This document shows positions 1-9,055 of a stretch of DNA of 64,000 nt, in pieces (within the stretch, counting starts at the first letter, position 1; the number at the start of each line of letters is the position of its first letter). The translations under genes and the position numbers were made by a program. The notes beneath the pieces are model-generated. The model was given only the letters and a program-made list of their open reading frames with translations. It had not been told where the DNA came from and made no database searches. The stretch spans positions 248,001-312,000 of the forward strand of contig NZ_KZ679042.1 of assembly GCF_003024195.1 (NCBI RefSeq). The letters are read 5' to 3'. Source of the stretch: Streptomyces dioscori. Lineage in GTDB: Bacteria > Actinomycetota > Actinomycetes > Streptomycetales > Streptomycetaceae.

Positions 1-1
1 G

Positions 2-1402
2 GCGGACGGCGGTGCCATCGACCGGCTGGTCCGTCTCACCGGTGACCCGGTGGCAGCGGGAGCCATGGCATTGTCAGCGGGCTGCGACCTCAGCCTGTGG
101 GACGCCTGCTTCCCGCGGCTGGCCGAAGCCGTCACCCGTGGGCTCGTTCCCGAGGCCACGCTCGACACCGCCGTCGCCCGCGTCCTCACGCTCAAGTTCC
201 GGCTCGGCCTCTTCGAGCGGCCGTACGCGTCCGGGCGCCCCGCTCATGAAACGCCCAATCCCGTCCGGGAGTTGAGCGAGCGGATCGCCAGAGCCTCCGT
301 CGTCCTGCTCGAACACGACGGAGACACCCTGCCGTTGGGCCCGGCCGCTCGGCGGATCGCCGTCCTCGGGCCCGACGCCGACTCCGTACCGCACCAGATC
401 GGGGACTACACCGCGCCCCAGCGGCCCGGGACCGGCGTCACCGTGCTGCAAGGCATCCGCGAAGCCGCCCCCGACGGCGTCGAGGTCACCCATGCCGCCG
501 GGTGCGCGCTGACGGGCGCCGACCTGTCCGCGCTCCCCGAAGCGGTCGCCCTGGCCGCCGCGTCCGAGGTGGCCGTGCTGGTACTGGGCGGTTCCAGCGC
601 CCGCGACGGTGAGACGACGTTCGACGACAACGGGGCCGCGCAGGTCGGTTCCGCCACGCCGAGTGGCATGACCTGCGGCGAGGGCGTCGACCTGGCCGAA
701 CTCTCACTGCCCGTCGCACAGTTGCGGCTCATCGACGCCGTGGCCGACACGGGTACACCGGTCGTCGTGGTTCTGGTCCAGGGGCGCCCGCACGCGCTGC
801 CGGACCTCTCCCGCACCGCGGGCGCCGTACTGAGCGCCTGGTATCCGGGGCCGTGGGGTGGACGCGCGGTCGCCGACGTCCTCTTCGGCCGGGCGGAGCC
901 GGAGGGACGGCTCCCCGTGTCGGTGCCGCGCTCGGCGGGCCAGCTGCCCGTCTTCTACAACGGCAAGGACCACCGCTACCGGGGATACGTCGATCAACCG
1001 GCCTCCGCCCGACACCCGTTCGGCCACGGCCTGTCGTACACGACGGTGTCCTACGGCGAGCCGAAGCTGTCACGTACGTCCGTGTCCCTGGACGCACCCG
1101 CGCTGACGTGCGCGGTCACCGTCACGAACACGGGACGGCGACCGGTGCGCGAGACCGTGCAGTTGTATGTGCGGCGACTGTCGGGCGGCTCCTCATGGCC
1201 CAGGACGAGAGAGCTGCGCGGGTTCACCCGGGTCCGGCTCGCCCCGGGCGAGAGCGCGGAAGCCGTGTTCGACGTCGACGCGGACATGCTCGGTTCGGTG
1301 ACGCGCGACCTCACCGTGGGGGTCGAGGCGGGCGAACTCCTGCTGGAGACCGGCCCGTCGTCGGACAGGACCAGTGGGACACCTCTCACGGTCGGGCCAT
1401 GA
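2..1402 (+). CDS. GH3 beta-glucosidase, C-terminal part (5' end outside window)
   Basis: Glycoside hydrolase family 3 enzyme; hydrolyses beta-linked glycosyl residues, probably beta-glucosides. The frame is open to the window edge, so the start and the catalytic Asp of the N-terminal TIM barrel lie upstream. What is visible begins at the end of the barrel (ALSAGCDLSLWD, then RVLTLKFRLGLFERPY). The GH3 C-terminal sandwich follows, with VVLLEHDGDTLPLG and the family signature FGHGLSYT. Last comes a fibronectin-III-like domain (VTNTGRRPVRETVQLYV). There is no signal to read here because the N-terminus is missing. The next gene converges on it. Family assignment is firm; the substrate is not readable from this part. 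Confidence 0.88.
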   Translation, partial: ADGGAIDRLVRLTGDPVAAGAMALSAGCDLSLWDACFPRLAEAVTRGLVPEATLDTAVARVLTLKFRLGLFERPYASGRPAHETPNPVRELSERIARASVVLLEHDGDTLPLGPAARRIAVLGPDADSVPHQIGDYTAPQRPGTGVTVLQGIREAAPDGVEVTHAAGCALTGADLSALPEAVALAAASEVAVLVLGGSSARDGETTFDDNGAAQVGSATPSGMTCGEGVDLAELSLPVAQLRLIDAVADTGTPVVVVLVQGRPHALPDLSRTAGAVLSAWYPGPWGGRAVADVLFGRAEPEGRLPVSVPRSAGQLPVFYNGKDHRYRGYVDQPASARHPFGHGLSYTTVSYGEPKLSRTSVSLDAPALTCAVTVTNTGRRPVRETVQLYVRRLSGGSSWPRTRELRGFTRVRLAPGESAEAVFDVDADMLGSVTRDLTVGVEAGELLLETGPSSDRTSGTPLTVGP

Positions 1403-1426
1403 GCTGCCGGCGCACGCGGTACGTGC

Positions 1427-2230
1427 CTACTCCACGCCTGCCGTGACGTCACCGTTGACGGTGGTGAGCGTCATGCTGCGGTCGTCGTCCTCGTCACCGG
1501 TGGGGACGGTGACCGAGGGGCGGCCGTTGTCGGTGGTCGCCGCGATCCGGTAGGCGGGCGCGTCGTGCGGCAGCACGACCCGGACCGAGCCGTTGGTGGT
1601 GCGGGCGCCGACGCCGCCCGGCGAAGTGGCGCAGTCGAGCGTCACGTCACCGTTCACCGTCTCGGCGTGCAGGTCGTCGGCGCGCAGGGTGCCCGCGCGT
1701 ACGGATCCGTTGCGGGTCTCCAGCCGGACGGCGGCGTCCTTCCGGCCGGACCTGGTCACGGTGACGTCGCCGTTGACGGTCGTGAGGTCCAGGGCGGCCG
1801 AGACACCGGCCACGTCGATACCGGCGTTACGGGCGGAGACGGTGACGGACGTGCCCTCCGGGACGTTCACTTCCGGCATGCGGTCGCACTCCTGACCGGA
1901 TCCCCGGCCCGCCTCCTGGCCCGACTCCCGGCCGTCGTCGTCCCGCTTCGGGCACGACAGGTCGAGCACCCAGGTGTCGTCCCGGTGGGACCACTCGTGC
2001 CGGATGTGGCCTCCGACGCCGACCCGGTCACCGTCGGCGGGGCGCAGCCGCACCCCGTTGTCGGTGGTGATCACCAGGTCGGCGCCCCGGGCCACGGTGG
2101 GCTGGGCCGCGGCTCCCCAGGCGCCCTCGTCGTCGTTCCCGTCGTGGCCTCCGCCGCACGCCGCGACGAGGGGGACCATCGCCATCAGGGCGACCAGGCT
2201 CCGTGCGCGCGTCGTTGTCGTTGCGTCCAT
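1427..2230 (-). CDS. DUF4097-family lipoprotein
   Basis: Predicted secreted lipoprotein of 267 aa. I chose the ATG at 2230 because it places a classic signal peptide at the N-terminus (RSLVALMAMVPLVAAC) ending in a lipobox with the modified Cys followed by GGG. The body has repeated short strands of the type TVNGDVTV, TRNGSVRA, TVNGDVTL, TTNGSVRV and TVNGDVTAG, the hallmark of the DUF4097 beta-helix-like fold. The biochemical role of the family is unknown. The longer reading frame to 2434 would put basic residues ahead of the signal peptide and is unlikely. It follows the oxidoreductase gene by about 65 bp in the same direction and may be cotranscribed. Confidence 0.8.
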   Translation of the reverse strand: MDATTTTRARSLVALMAMVPLVAACGGGHDGNDDEGAWGAAAQPTVARGADLVITTDNGVRLRPADGDRVGVGGHIRHEWSHRDDTWVLDLSCPKRDDDGRESGQEAGRGSGQECDRMPEVNVPEGTSVTVSARNAGIDVAGVSAALDLTTVNGDVTVTRSGRKDAAVRLETRNGSVRAGTLRADDLHAETVNGDVTLDCATSPGGVGARTTNGSVRVVLPHDAPAYRIAATTDNGRPSVTVPTGDEDDDRSMTLTTVNGDVTAGVE

Positions 2231-2294
2231 GCCCGGTCGGTTTCCCCCTGCCCGCGCATCCATGACTCCTGGCGCGCCGCCGAACCGGGGTGTG

Positions 2295-3512
2295 TCAGGC
2301 CACCGCCTCGGCGGCCGCCCCCGCCCGGTCCGCCTCCCCGACGACATGGCGGCGCCGGCCGGGCAGGCCGAGGGTCGGGTTGGCGACGCCCCAGACCGCG
2401 CCCTTGCAGACCAACTCCTTGTAGACGGCGGCAAGTCGGCCGGTCAGGGCCGCGTCGACGGCCCGGTCGTCGGCGGTGACGTACTGGATCAGGCCCTCCT
2501 TGCGGCCCAGCGAGACGCACTGGTTGTAGTACCGAACCGCCGACTTCCGGAGCTTTCCGCCGGTCAGGCGTGCCGCGATGGTGTCGGCGGCCAGCCACGC
2601 GGCGGGGGTGCCCGAGGCGCACGACATCCGCAGCGGCTTGTCGCCGGGGCCCATCGCCATGGCCGCGTCGCCGACGACGTACACCTCCGGGTGGGAGTGC
2701 GAGCGCATCGTCCCGTCGACCACGATCTGGCCGGTGCCGGTGGTCTCCAGGGTGGTGGCCCGTGCGATCGGGTGGACCGCGAAGCCGGTCGTCCACACGG
2801 TGACCGCGGCGGGGATCGCCCCGCCGTCGGCGGTGGTGATCCGGTCTGCCTCGACTCCGGTAACCGCCGCGTTCTCGTGCACGGTGATGCCGAGGTTGCC
2901 GACGACCTTGCGCAGGTGCGCGCGGCCCTTGTCCGAGAGCCGGTCGCCGAGGCCGCCGCGGGCGACGAGGGCGACGGCGAGGTCCGGGCGGCTCTCGGCC
3001 AGCTCCGTCGCGGCCTCCACGCCGGTGAGACCGGCGCCGACGACGGCCACGAACTGTCCGGCCTCCAGAGCGGCCAGCCGCTCGCGCAGCCGGAGTGCTC
3101 CTGGCCTGCTCGCGATCTCGTGGGCGTGCTCGGCGGTACCGGTGACGCCCTGGTCGTTCCAGCCGCTGCCGAGGGCGTACACGAGGGTGTCGTACGGCAG
3201 TTGTTCGGTGCCGGCGGGCTCACCGGGGCCTGCGTTCGCCGGGACGACCGCGACCGTCTTCCGATCGACGTCGACGCCGGTGACCTTCGCGATCCTCAGC
3301 TCGACGCCGGTGCCCTCGAACATCTCGCTCAAGGGGCGCGGTGTGAGGTCCTGGCCGACCGCGAGCTGGTGCATCCGGACGCGTTCGACGAAGTCGGGCT
3401 CGGCGTTGACGAGGGTGATGGCGACCTCGTCGCGGTGCAGCCGCCTGGCGAGGCGGCCGGCCGCGATGGCTCCGGTGTATCCGGCGCCGAGAACGATGAT
3501 GCGGTGCTGCAT
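2295..3512 (-). CDS. FAD/NAD(P)-dependent oxidoreductase (NDH-2-like)
   Basis: Pyridine nucleotide-disulfide oxidoreductase family protein of 405 aa, resembling type II NADH dehydrogenases. It has an N-terminal FAD-binding Rossmann motif (VLGAGYTGAIAAGRLA), a central NAD(P)-binding motif (VVGAGLTGVEAATELAE) and the second FAD motif (VYVVGDAAM). No membrane segment or redox-active CxxC is evident. An AGGAG-type ribosome site lies 8-9 bases before the ATG. It lies 115 bp downstream of an ECF41 sigma gene. ECF41 sigma factors are known to sit next to, and usually control, a small oxidoreductase/COE-type gene, so this is the likely target. The electron acceptor is unknown. Confidence 0.87.
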   Translation of the reverse strand: MQHRIIVLGAGYTGAIAAGRLARRLHRDEVAITLVNAEPDFVERVRMHQLAVGQDLTPRPLSEMFEGTGVELRIAKVTGVDVDRKTVAVVPANAGPGEPAGTEQLPYDTLVYALGSGWNDQGVTGTAEHAHEIASRPGALRLRERLAALEAGQFVAVVGAGLTGVEAATELAESRPDLAVALVARGGLGDRLSDKGRAHLRKVVGNLGITVHENAAVTGVEADRITTADGGAIPAAVTVWTTGFAVHPIARATTLETTGTGQIVVDGTMRSHSHPEVYVVGDAAMAMGPGDKPLRMSCASGTPAAWLAADTIAARLTGGKLRKSAVRYYNQCVSLGRKEGLIQYVTADDRAVDAALTGRLAAVYKELVCKGAVWGVANPTLGLPGRRRHVVGEADRAGAAAEAVA

Positions 3513-3627
3513 GGCGGTGACTCCTGTCTGGGCGGGTCCGGCCCGTGTCGAGCGCGGTTACGGCCCTTGAACCGGACAGCACGCCGATCCCTGACAGGTA
3601 CACCGTGTGAAGCAGCTCACATCGGTG

Positions 3628-4572
3628 TCAGAAGGCGTGGAACAGCGGTTCCCCATGGTCGGCCGCCGCCCACAGCCCGGTCGCCCGCTCCAGCTTGTCG
3701 GGGTTGGCCTGGCTGCGGAACGCGGCGATGCCCTCGGCGGTGACCTCCACGCACGTGATGCCGACGACCCTGCCCTCGACGACGGCGACGACGGCGAGGC
3801 CGCCGTTCACCGTCGTCAGGTGGATCTCGGCCGACCCGCCGATCAGGGCACGCTTGGCCGGTGCCGGCTTGAACAGGCCCCGCATGAACCTCGCGACCGC
3901 GAGGGCGCCCGCGACCGGTGTGGTCCGGGCCGGGATCTTCCCGCCGCCGTCGCCGATCGAGACGACGTCACCGGTGAGCAGCCGTACGAGGGGCTCGGTC
4001 CTTCCGGTGGTGGCGGCCGACAGGAACTCCTCGACGATCCGCCGGGCGGCGGCCCCGTCGATCTCGGCGCGGGCCCTGCCGTCGGCGATGTGCCGCTTGG
4101 CACGGTGGAAGAGCTGCTGGCTGGCCGCCTCGCCGATGCCGAGGATCTCGGCGATCTCCCGGTGCGGGTAGTCGAAGGCCTCCCGCAGCACGTACACGGC
4201 CCGCTCGTTGGGAGACAGCCGCTCCATGAGGGTCAGGACCGCGTACGAGAGCGACTCGCGCTGCTCGGCGGTGCCCGCGGGGCCGAGCATCGGGTCGCCG
4301 TCGAGCAGCGGCTCGGGAAGCCACTGGCCGACGTACCGCTCACGCCGTACGCGGGCCGAGGTGAGCTGGTTGAGGCACAGGTTCGTGAGCACCTTCGTCA
4401 GCCAGGCCTCCAGGACCTCGATGCGCCCGGTGTCGGCGGCCTGCCACCGCAGGAACGTCTCCTGTACGACGTCCTCGGCCTCGCTCGCCGACCCCAGGAG
4501 GCGGTAGGCGATGGCTTCCAGACGAGGCCTCAGCGTCTCGAACCGGTCCACGTCTTCCAGGGTCAGCGGCAT
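3628..4572 (-). CDS. ECF41-type RNA polymerase sigma factor with SnoaL-like C-terminal domain
   Basis: Extracytoplasmic-function sigma factor of 314 aa. Sigma region 2 occupies residues about 10-75 (LLGSASEAEDVVQETFLRW) and region 4 about 110-165 (LSPNERAVYVLREAFDYPHREIA). A SnoaL-like extension follows. The three hallmark motifs of group ECF41 are present: WLPEP in the linker, DGGGK and NPDKL in the extension. In studied ECF41 proteins the extension modulates the sigma activity and replaces a separate anti-sigma factor; none is seen here. It starts 22 bp after the GH13 stop codon but is followed by its probable target, the FAD oxidoreductase gene. I did not find a convincing TGTCACA/CGTC promoter before either gene. 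Confidence 0.9.
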   Translation of the reverse strand: MPLTLEDVDRFETLRPRLEAIAYRLLGSASEAEDVVQETFLRWQAADTGRIEVLEAWLTKVLTNLCLNQLTSARVRRERYVGQWLPEPLLDGDPMLGPAGTAEQRESLSYAVLTLMERLSPNERAVYVLREAFDYPHREIAEILGIGEAASQQLFHRAKRHIADGRARAEIDGAAARRIVEEFLSAATTGRTEPLVRLLTGDVVSIGDGGGKIPARTTPVAGALAVARFMRGLFKPAPAKRALIGGSAEIHLTTVNGGLAVVAVVEGRVVGITCVEVTAEGIAAFRSQANPDKLERATGLWAAADHGEPLFHAF

Positions 4573-4594
4573 GACCCGGATCCTAACCGGCCTG

Positions 4595-6352
4595 CTACCG
4601 CGCGGTGTTGGCCTCCCCCGTGGTGAACCAGACCGTGGCGTCCGGAGGCACGTCGGCCGTCACCGGCTCGGACGCGGCCAGGACATGCGCTCCGGGAGGC
4701 AGCGGGACGGGCTGCGCGCCGAGGTTGGCGACGACTTCGACAGAACCGTTGGCGAGGTGCAGGACGTCGTCGTTGCCGGGGTGCGGGATGTTGTCGCCGG
4801 GGTGCACGCCGGCGTCGGGAGAGGTCACCCACTTGAGGGTCCCCTCCCCCAGCCGGTACCGGCGGCGCAGGTCCAGCAGGGTGCGGTACAGCTCCAGCGT
4901 CGACCCCGGACGGCCCCGCTGCGCGGCCACGGCGTACGAGCCGTAGTCGGACGGCTGGGGAAGCCAGGTGTCGACGTCGGCGGCGGTGCCGAACCCGAAG
5001 GCGGGGTCCGCCTCGGTCCACGGCAGGGGCACGCGGCAGCCGTCGCGTCCTCGGATGCGGTGTCCGGACCGTTCCCACACGGGGTCCTGGCGGGCCGCGT
5101 CGGGCAGGGCTGTCGCCTCGGGCAGGCCCAGTTCCTCCCCCTGGTACAGATAGGCGGACCCGGGCAGGGCCAGCATCAGCGCGGTGGCCGCTCGTGCCCG
5201 GCGCAGTCCCAGCGGCCGGTCGGGCTGCGGGTCGTCGGCGCCCACGCCGTGTTCCAGCTCGACGTGTCCGTCGTACCCGAAGCGGCTCGCGTGCCGCATC
5301 ACGTCGTGGTTGGACAGCACCCAGGTGGTCGGCGCGCCGACGCCGTCGTTGGCCGCCAGCGACTCGGCGACGACGTTCCGCAGCGGGGTTGCCTGCCAGG
5401 GCGTCTCCAGGAAGCGGAAGTTGAAGGCCTGGTGCATCTCGTCGGCGCGGATGATCCGCGCGGCACGCTCCGGCGGCAGCCATGCCTCGGCGCACAGGAT
5501 GCGCCGGCCGTCGTAGGTGTCCAGCAGCCGGCGCCAGCTCCGGAAGATCTCGTGGATGCCCTCCTGGTCCCACATGGGAGGCATCACGCCGTCGACGGGC
5601 TCGATCACCCCGTGGGTCGGCCGGGGCCAGTCGGGCAGCCCCGGGGCCTTGACGAGGGCGTCGCACACGTCGACGCGGAAGCCGTCGACGTCACGGTCGA
5701 GCCAGAAGCGGAGCGTCCGCTCGAAGTCGTCCCGGACGGCGGGGTTGTCCCAGTTCCAGTCGGGCTGGGAGGGGTCGAACAGGTGCAGGTACCACTGCCC
5801 GGGGCGGCTGTCGGCCTCGGTCACCCTGGTCCAGGCGGGCCCCTCGAACATCGACGTCCAGTCGTTGGGCGGCAGGGAGCCGTCCGGTCCGCGGCCGTCG
5901 CGGAAGTGGAACAGGGCCCGCTCGTCGCTGCCGGGGGCGGCGGCCAGCGCGGCACGGAACGCGACGTGCTCCGAGGAGCAGTGGTTGGGCACGAGGTCGA
6001 CGATGACGCGGATGCTCAACTCGTGTGCGCGTGCCAGGAGTTCGTCGAAGTCGGCGAGCGTGCCGTAGCGCGGGTCCACCGCGCGGTAGTCGGCCACGTC
6101 GTAGCCGCCGTCGCGCTGCGGCGAGGGATAGAAGGGGGACAGCCACAGGGCGTCGACGCCGAGGTCCGCCAGGTGGTCGAGCCGGCCGGTGATACCGGGC
6201 AGGTCGCCGGTGCCGTCACCGTCGCCGTCGGCGAACGAGCGCGGGTAGATCTGGTAGATGACGGCGGTCCGCCACCAGTCGTCGTCGGCCGCCCCGGACG
6301 GCGGACCGGCCTGTGCGGCTACGGCTGCGGGGGTGGAGTCTGCTGTGGTCAT
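4595..6352 (-). CDS. GH13 alpha-glucosidase (oligo-1,6-glucosidase type)
   Basis: Cytoplasmic glycoside hydrolase family 13 enzyme of 585 aa without a signal peptide; hydrolyses short alpha-glucosides after uptake. The TIM barrel carries the conserved regions: DLVPNHCS (region I), GFRVDVCDAL with the nucleophile Asp (II), LCAEAWLP with the acid/base Glu (III) and LSNHDVMRH (IV). The start AIYQIYPRSF-like segment (VIYQIYPRSFADGDGDG) is typical of the oligo-1,6-glucosidase subfamily. The ATG at 6352 overlaps the nitrilase stop as ATGA, so translation is coupled. It is the last gene of the operon that begins with the HisD-like gene. The transporter upstream supports an imported oligosaccharide as substrate. 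Confidence 0.9.
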   Translation of the reverse strand: MTTADSTPAAVAAQAGPPSGAADDDWWRTAVIYQIYPRSFADGDGDGTGDLPGITGRLDHLADLGVDALWLSPFYPSPQRDGGYDVADYRAVDPRYGTLADFDELLARAHELSIRVIVDLVPNHCSSEHVAFRAALAAAPGSDERALFHFRDGRGPDGSLPPNDWTSMFEGPAWTRVTEADSRPGQWYLHLFDPSQPDWNWDNPAVRDDFERTLRFWLDRDVDGFRVDVCDALVKAPGLPDWPRPTHGVIEPVDGVMPPMWDQEGIHEIFRSWRRLLDTYDGRRILCAEAWLPPERAARIIRADEMHQAFNFRFLETPWQATPLRNVVAESLAANDGVGAPTTWVLSNHDVMRHASRFGYDGHVELEHGVGADDPQPDRPLGLRRARAATALMLALPGSAYLYQGEELGLPEATALPDAARQDPVWERSGHRIRGRDGCRVPLPWTEADPAFGFGTAADVDTWLPQPSDYGSYAVAAQRGRPGSTLELYRTLLDLRRRYRLGEGTLKWVTSPDAGVHPGDNIPHPGNDDVLHLANGSVEVVANLGAQPVPLPPGAHVLAASEPVTADVPPDATVWFTTGEANTAR

Positions 6353-7254
6353 AGCAGCGGGGTCTCCTGTGTGTAGATGTCGGGCCGGCGGTCGCCGAGC
6401 AGGTCGTTGTGCGGGGAGATGGCCTTGTCGCGGGACAGATGGAGGAAGAGGTCGGCCGCGGCCCGTTGCTCCGAGGCTGTTTCGGAGGTCGCGGTGGGTG
6501 GGGCCGTCGTGAGCCAGCCGAACTGGTCGATGACCGCCGTCCCCTGTGTCCATTGCTGTCCGCGCTCGACGCCGCTGCGGTCCGCGCACGCGATGAAGAC
6601 ACCGTTGGCGCGTGCGGCGGACTGGGCCTGGATGATCTCCGCCGGATACTGGCCCGCCGGATGCTCGACCAGCGGCCAGTTGGTCGGAACGGCTATCAGG
6701 TCCGCGCCGGCGAGGGCGAGCCGCCGGGGCATCTCCGCGAATTCGAGGTCGTAGCAGATCAGGACACCGATACGGCCGTGGGCCGTGTCGACCACCGGAG
6801 GGGTCCGGTCACCGGGGGTGAAGAACAAGGTCTCCCGGTCCCACAGGTGGGTCTTGCGGTAGACGGCCCGCACACCGCTCGCGTCGACCACGGCGGCGCT
6901 GTTGTACAGCGCGTCGTCCGTGTCGCCCGTGTCGCCGGTGTCGTCCGCGCGCTGGCAGAAGCCCAGCACGACGACACTCCGCGTACCGGCGAGCACCGCG
7001 CTCAGGTCGGCGAAGAAGGGGTCCTCGACGGTGATCGCGGTGGTCCTGGCCTCCTCGGCGGTCTCGAAGACATAGCCGGAGGTGACCAGTTCGGGCAGGA
7101 CGACGATGTCGGCCCCGTCCGCGAGGGCGCGTCGGACGGCGTCCAGGGCCAGCGCCTTGTTGTGGGTCAGATCGCCGACGCGTGGCGCCAGTTGCTCGCA
7201 CACGACACGGGTCACCCCGGTCTTCGCGGCGGCGGATGAACGGCCGGCGGTCAT
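6349..7254 (-). CDS. Nitrilase-superfamily carbon-nitrogen hydrolase
   Basis: Cytoplasmic C-N hydrolase of 301 aa that would cleave a nitrile or, more likely, an amide or carbamoyl group. The catalytic triad is readable: Glu in VLPELV, Lys in YRKTHLWD and Cys in LICYDLEF. Both ends overlap neighbours by four bases (ATGA), with the ABC permease upstream and the GH13 gene downstream. A C-N hydrolase embedded in a sugar import operon is unusual and suggests that the imported compound carries an amide- or carbamoyl-type nitrogen. A short run GDTGDTD around residue 107 comes from a small triplet repeat. The exact substrate cannot be inferred. Confidence 0.87.
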   Translation of the reverse strand: MTAGRSSAAAKTGVTRVVCEQLAPRVGDLTHNKALALDAVRRALADGADIVVLPELVTSGYVFETAEEARTTAITVEDPFFADLSAVLAGTRSVVVLGFCQRADDTGDTGDTDDALYNSAAVVDASGVRAVYRKTHLWDRETLFFTPGDRTPPVVDTAHGRIGVLICYDLEFAEMPRRLALAGADLIAVPTNWPLVEHPAGQYPAEIIQAQSAARANGVFIACADRSGVERGQQWTQGTAVIDQFGWLTTAPPTATSETASEQRAAADLFLHLSRDKAISPHNDLLGDRRPDIYTQETPLL

Positions 7255-8051
7255 TTCACCGCTCCTTCCGTGAGGCCGGAGATCAGGCGCCGTTGCAGGA
7301 CCGTGTACGCCAGCAGCACCGGAAGGGCCACGAGGACGGCGGCCGCGGCGGTGACCGCGGGGTCGCTGGAGCGGGCGGCCCCGGAGAAGAAGGACAGCGC
7401 CAGCGGAACGGTCTGCACCGCCGCGTTGTCGGGGACCAGGATGAGGGCCAGCAGGAACTCGTTCCAGGTGAACAGGAAGAGCACGGTGCCGAGGGTGGTG
7501 AGGGCGGGTCCGGCGATGGGCAGCACGACCAGCCGCAGGGTCTGGAACCGGCTGGTGCCGTCGATGCGCGCCGCTTCGAGCAGTTCCTGCGGGACCGAGG
7601 CGAAGAACGTACGCATCCAGAGCACCCCGAGCGGGACCGACAGGGCGATCTGCGGAAGGATCAGCGCCCAGTAGGTGTCGATGAGGTTCCAGCCCGCGAG
7701 CAGTTCGTAGAGCGGCAGCACGGTGACCTCGTACGGGAGGACGAGTCCGAGCAGGAGCAGGCCCAGGATGACCTTGCCGCCGGGGACGCGCATGGTGGCC
7801 AGCGCGTAACCCGCCAGGCTCGCGAGGATCACGGTGACGACCACGACGGTGACGGACACCAGCGCGCTCGACAGGAGGGCGGAGCCGAAGCGGCCCTGGG
7901 TCCAGGCCGTCGAGTAGCTGGACAGGGACAGTCCGCCGGAGGAGCCGTCGAACGAGGAGACGACGATCGACACCAGCGGGAAGACGGCGACGACGGCCGC
8001 GAGGACGAGCAGCGCGTGCGTGGTGACGCTCTCGGTACGGGCGATCCTCAT
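7251..8051 (-). CDS. ABC sugar transporter permease (MalG-type)
   Basis: Inner-membrane permease of 266 aa of a carbohydrate uptake (CUT1) ABC importer. It has six likely hydrophobic segments and the EAA loop used to dock the ATPase (QELLEAARIDGTSRFQTLRLVVLP). The ATG at 8051 overlaps the preceding permease stop as ATGA, and its own stop overlaps the nitrilase start the same way. It pairs with the permease and lipoprotein encoded just upstream. No ATPase gene is present in the operon, as is usual for Streptomyces sugar importers that share MsiK. Confidence 0.9.
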   Translation of the reverse strand: MRIARTESVTTHALLVLAAVVAVFPLVSIVVSSFDGSSGGLSLSSYSTAWTQGRFGSALLSSALVSVTVVVVTVILASLAGYALATMRVPGGKVILGLLLLGLVLPYEVTVLPLYELLAGWNLIDTYWALILPQIALSVPLGVLWMRTFFASVPQELLEAARIDGTSRFQTLRLVVLPIAGPALTTLGTVLFLFTWNEFLLALILVPDNAAVQTVPLALSFFSGAARSSDPAVTAAAAVLVALPVLLAYTVLQRRLISGLTEGAVK

Positions 8052-9055
8052 GGCTGTACCTTCCTGGCCGGCCGGGCGGTAGCGCGTCGCAGGGGGCCGC
8101 GGCCCGTGCCGTCGCGTTCCCGCAGGAGGAGCTGTACGGCGACCACGACGGCGAGGATGACCACGGTGAGGACGATGGCCAGGGCGGAGGCCCGGCCGAG
8201 CATGCGGTTCTGGAACGCGTCCTGGTAGACGTACAGGCTCGGCACGGTGGTGGAGGTGCCGGGTCCGCCGCGGGTGGTGTTCCAGATGAGGTCGAAGTTG
8301 CGCAGGGCGAAGGTCACCGTGAGGATCAGCGCGATCGAGATCTGGGGGCGCAGGGCGGGCAGGGTGATGGAGAAGAACTCCCGCACCGCTCCGGCGCCGT
8401 CGAGGCGGGCCGCCTCGTAGGTCGAGCGGTCGATGGCCACGATGCCGCTGAGGAAGAGCACCATGCACAGGCCGTACTCGACCCAGGTGCCGACCACTCC
8501 GATCGAGGGCAGCGCGGTGTCGAAGTTCCCGAGCCAGCTCGTCGTGAAGCGGCCGAGGCCCACGGCCCGCAGCACCGCGTTGACCGGGCCGTCCTCGGCG
8601 AGGAGGTTCCGCCAGGCGACGGCCACCACGACGCTGGAGAGGATCTGCGGCACGAACAGCACCGCACGGAACAGCGTCAGGCCGTACACGCGGATACGGG
8701 ACATGGCTCCGGCGAGCAGCAGGCCCACGGCCACCGGCAGGGCGGCGTAGAAGAACAGCAGGACCAGGGAGTGCAGCAGGGCCGCGCGCAGGTCCGGGTC
8801 GGTGAAGACGGCCGTGTAGTTGTCGAGGCCGACCGGCGTGCCCTCGGTGAGGCCGTCGTACGCGTAGAACGAGTACCAGACCGAGATGCCGATGGGGTAC
8901 AGCACGAAGACGGCGAAGAACGCCAGGGCCGGTGCCACGTACAGCAGCGACGACCAGGAGAGGGAGGTCAGGTGGCGGCGCGGCCGGCTGAATCGGCGTA
9001 TGCCGGCCGGTGTGGGCGCGGTGTCGCGTTCCCGCGCGGGGGCGACGGTGCTCAC
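8048..9055 (-). CDS. ABC sugar transporter permease (MalF-type)
   Basis: Inner-membrane permease of 335 aa of the same CUT1 importer. The GTG at 9055 overlaps the stop of the binding-protein gene (GTGA), which fixes the start; a much longer open frame upstream is only a shadow of the binding-protein gene. After a basic cytoplasmic tail there are six hydrophobic segments, the first being LLYVAPALAFFAVFVLYPIG. The EAA loop is TYEAARLDGAGAVREFFSITLP. It would form a heterodimer with the MalG-type permease. Substrate unknown, probably an oligosaccharide. Confidence 0.9.
   Translation of the reverse strand: MSTVAPARERDTAPTPAGIRRFSRPRRHLTSLSWSSLLYVAPALAFFAVFVLYPIGISVWYSFYAYDGLTEGTPVGLDNYTAVFTDPDLRAALLHSLVLLFFYAALPVAVGLLLAGAMSRIRVYGLTLFRAVLFVPQILSSVVVAVAWRNLLAEDGPVNAVLRAVGLGRFTTSWLGNFDTALPSIGVVGTWVEYGLCMVLFLSGIVAIDRSTYEAARLDGAGAVREFFSITLPALRPQISIALILTVTFALRNFDLIWNTTRGGPGTSTTVPSLYVYQDAFQNRMLGRASALAIVLTVVILAVVVAVQLLLRERDGTGRGPLRRATARPARKVQP

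Noticed and set aside
3513..3627. ECF41 promoter (TGTCACA, 16-17 bp, CGTC) upstream of the oxidoreductase gene.
   Set aside because: TGTCAGG is present on the minus strand but no CGTC stands at the right distance; too weak to list as a feature.
1974..3743. 589-aa open frame on the plus strand opposite the oxidoreductase and lipoprotein genes.
   Set aside because: Gly/Arg/Ala-rich shadow of real genes with strong family matches on the other strand; no motif of its own. Many similar long shadows exist in this GC-rich window.
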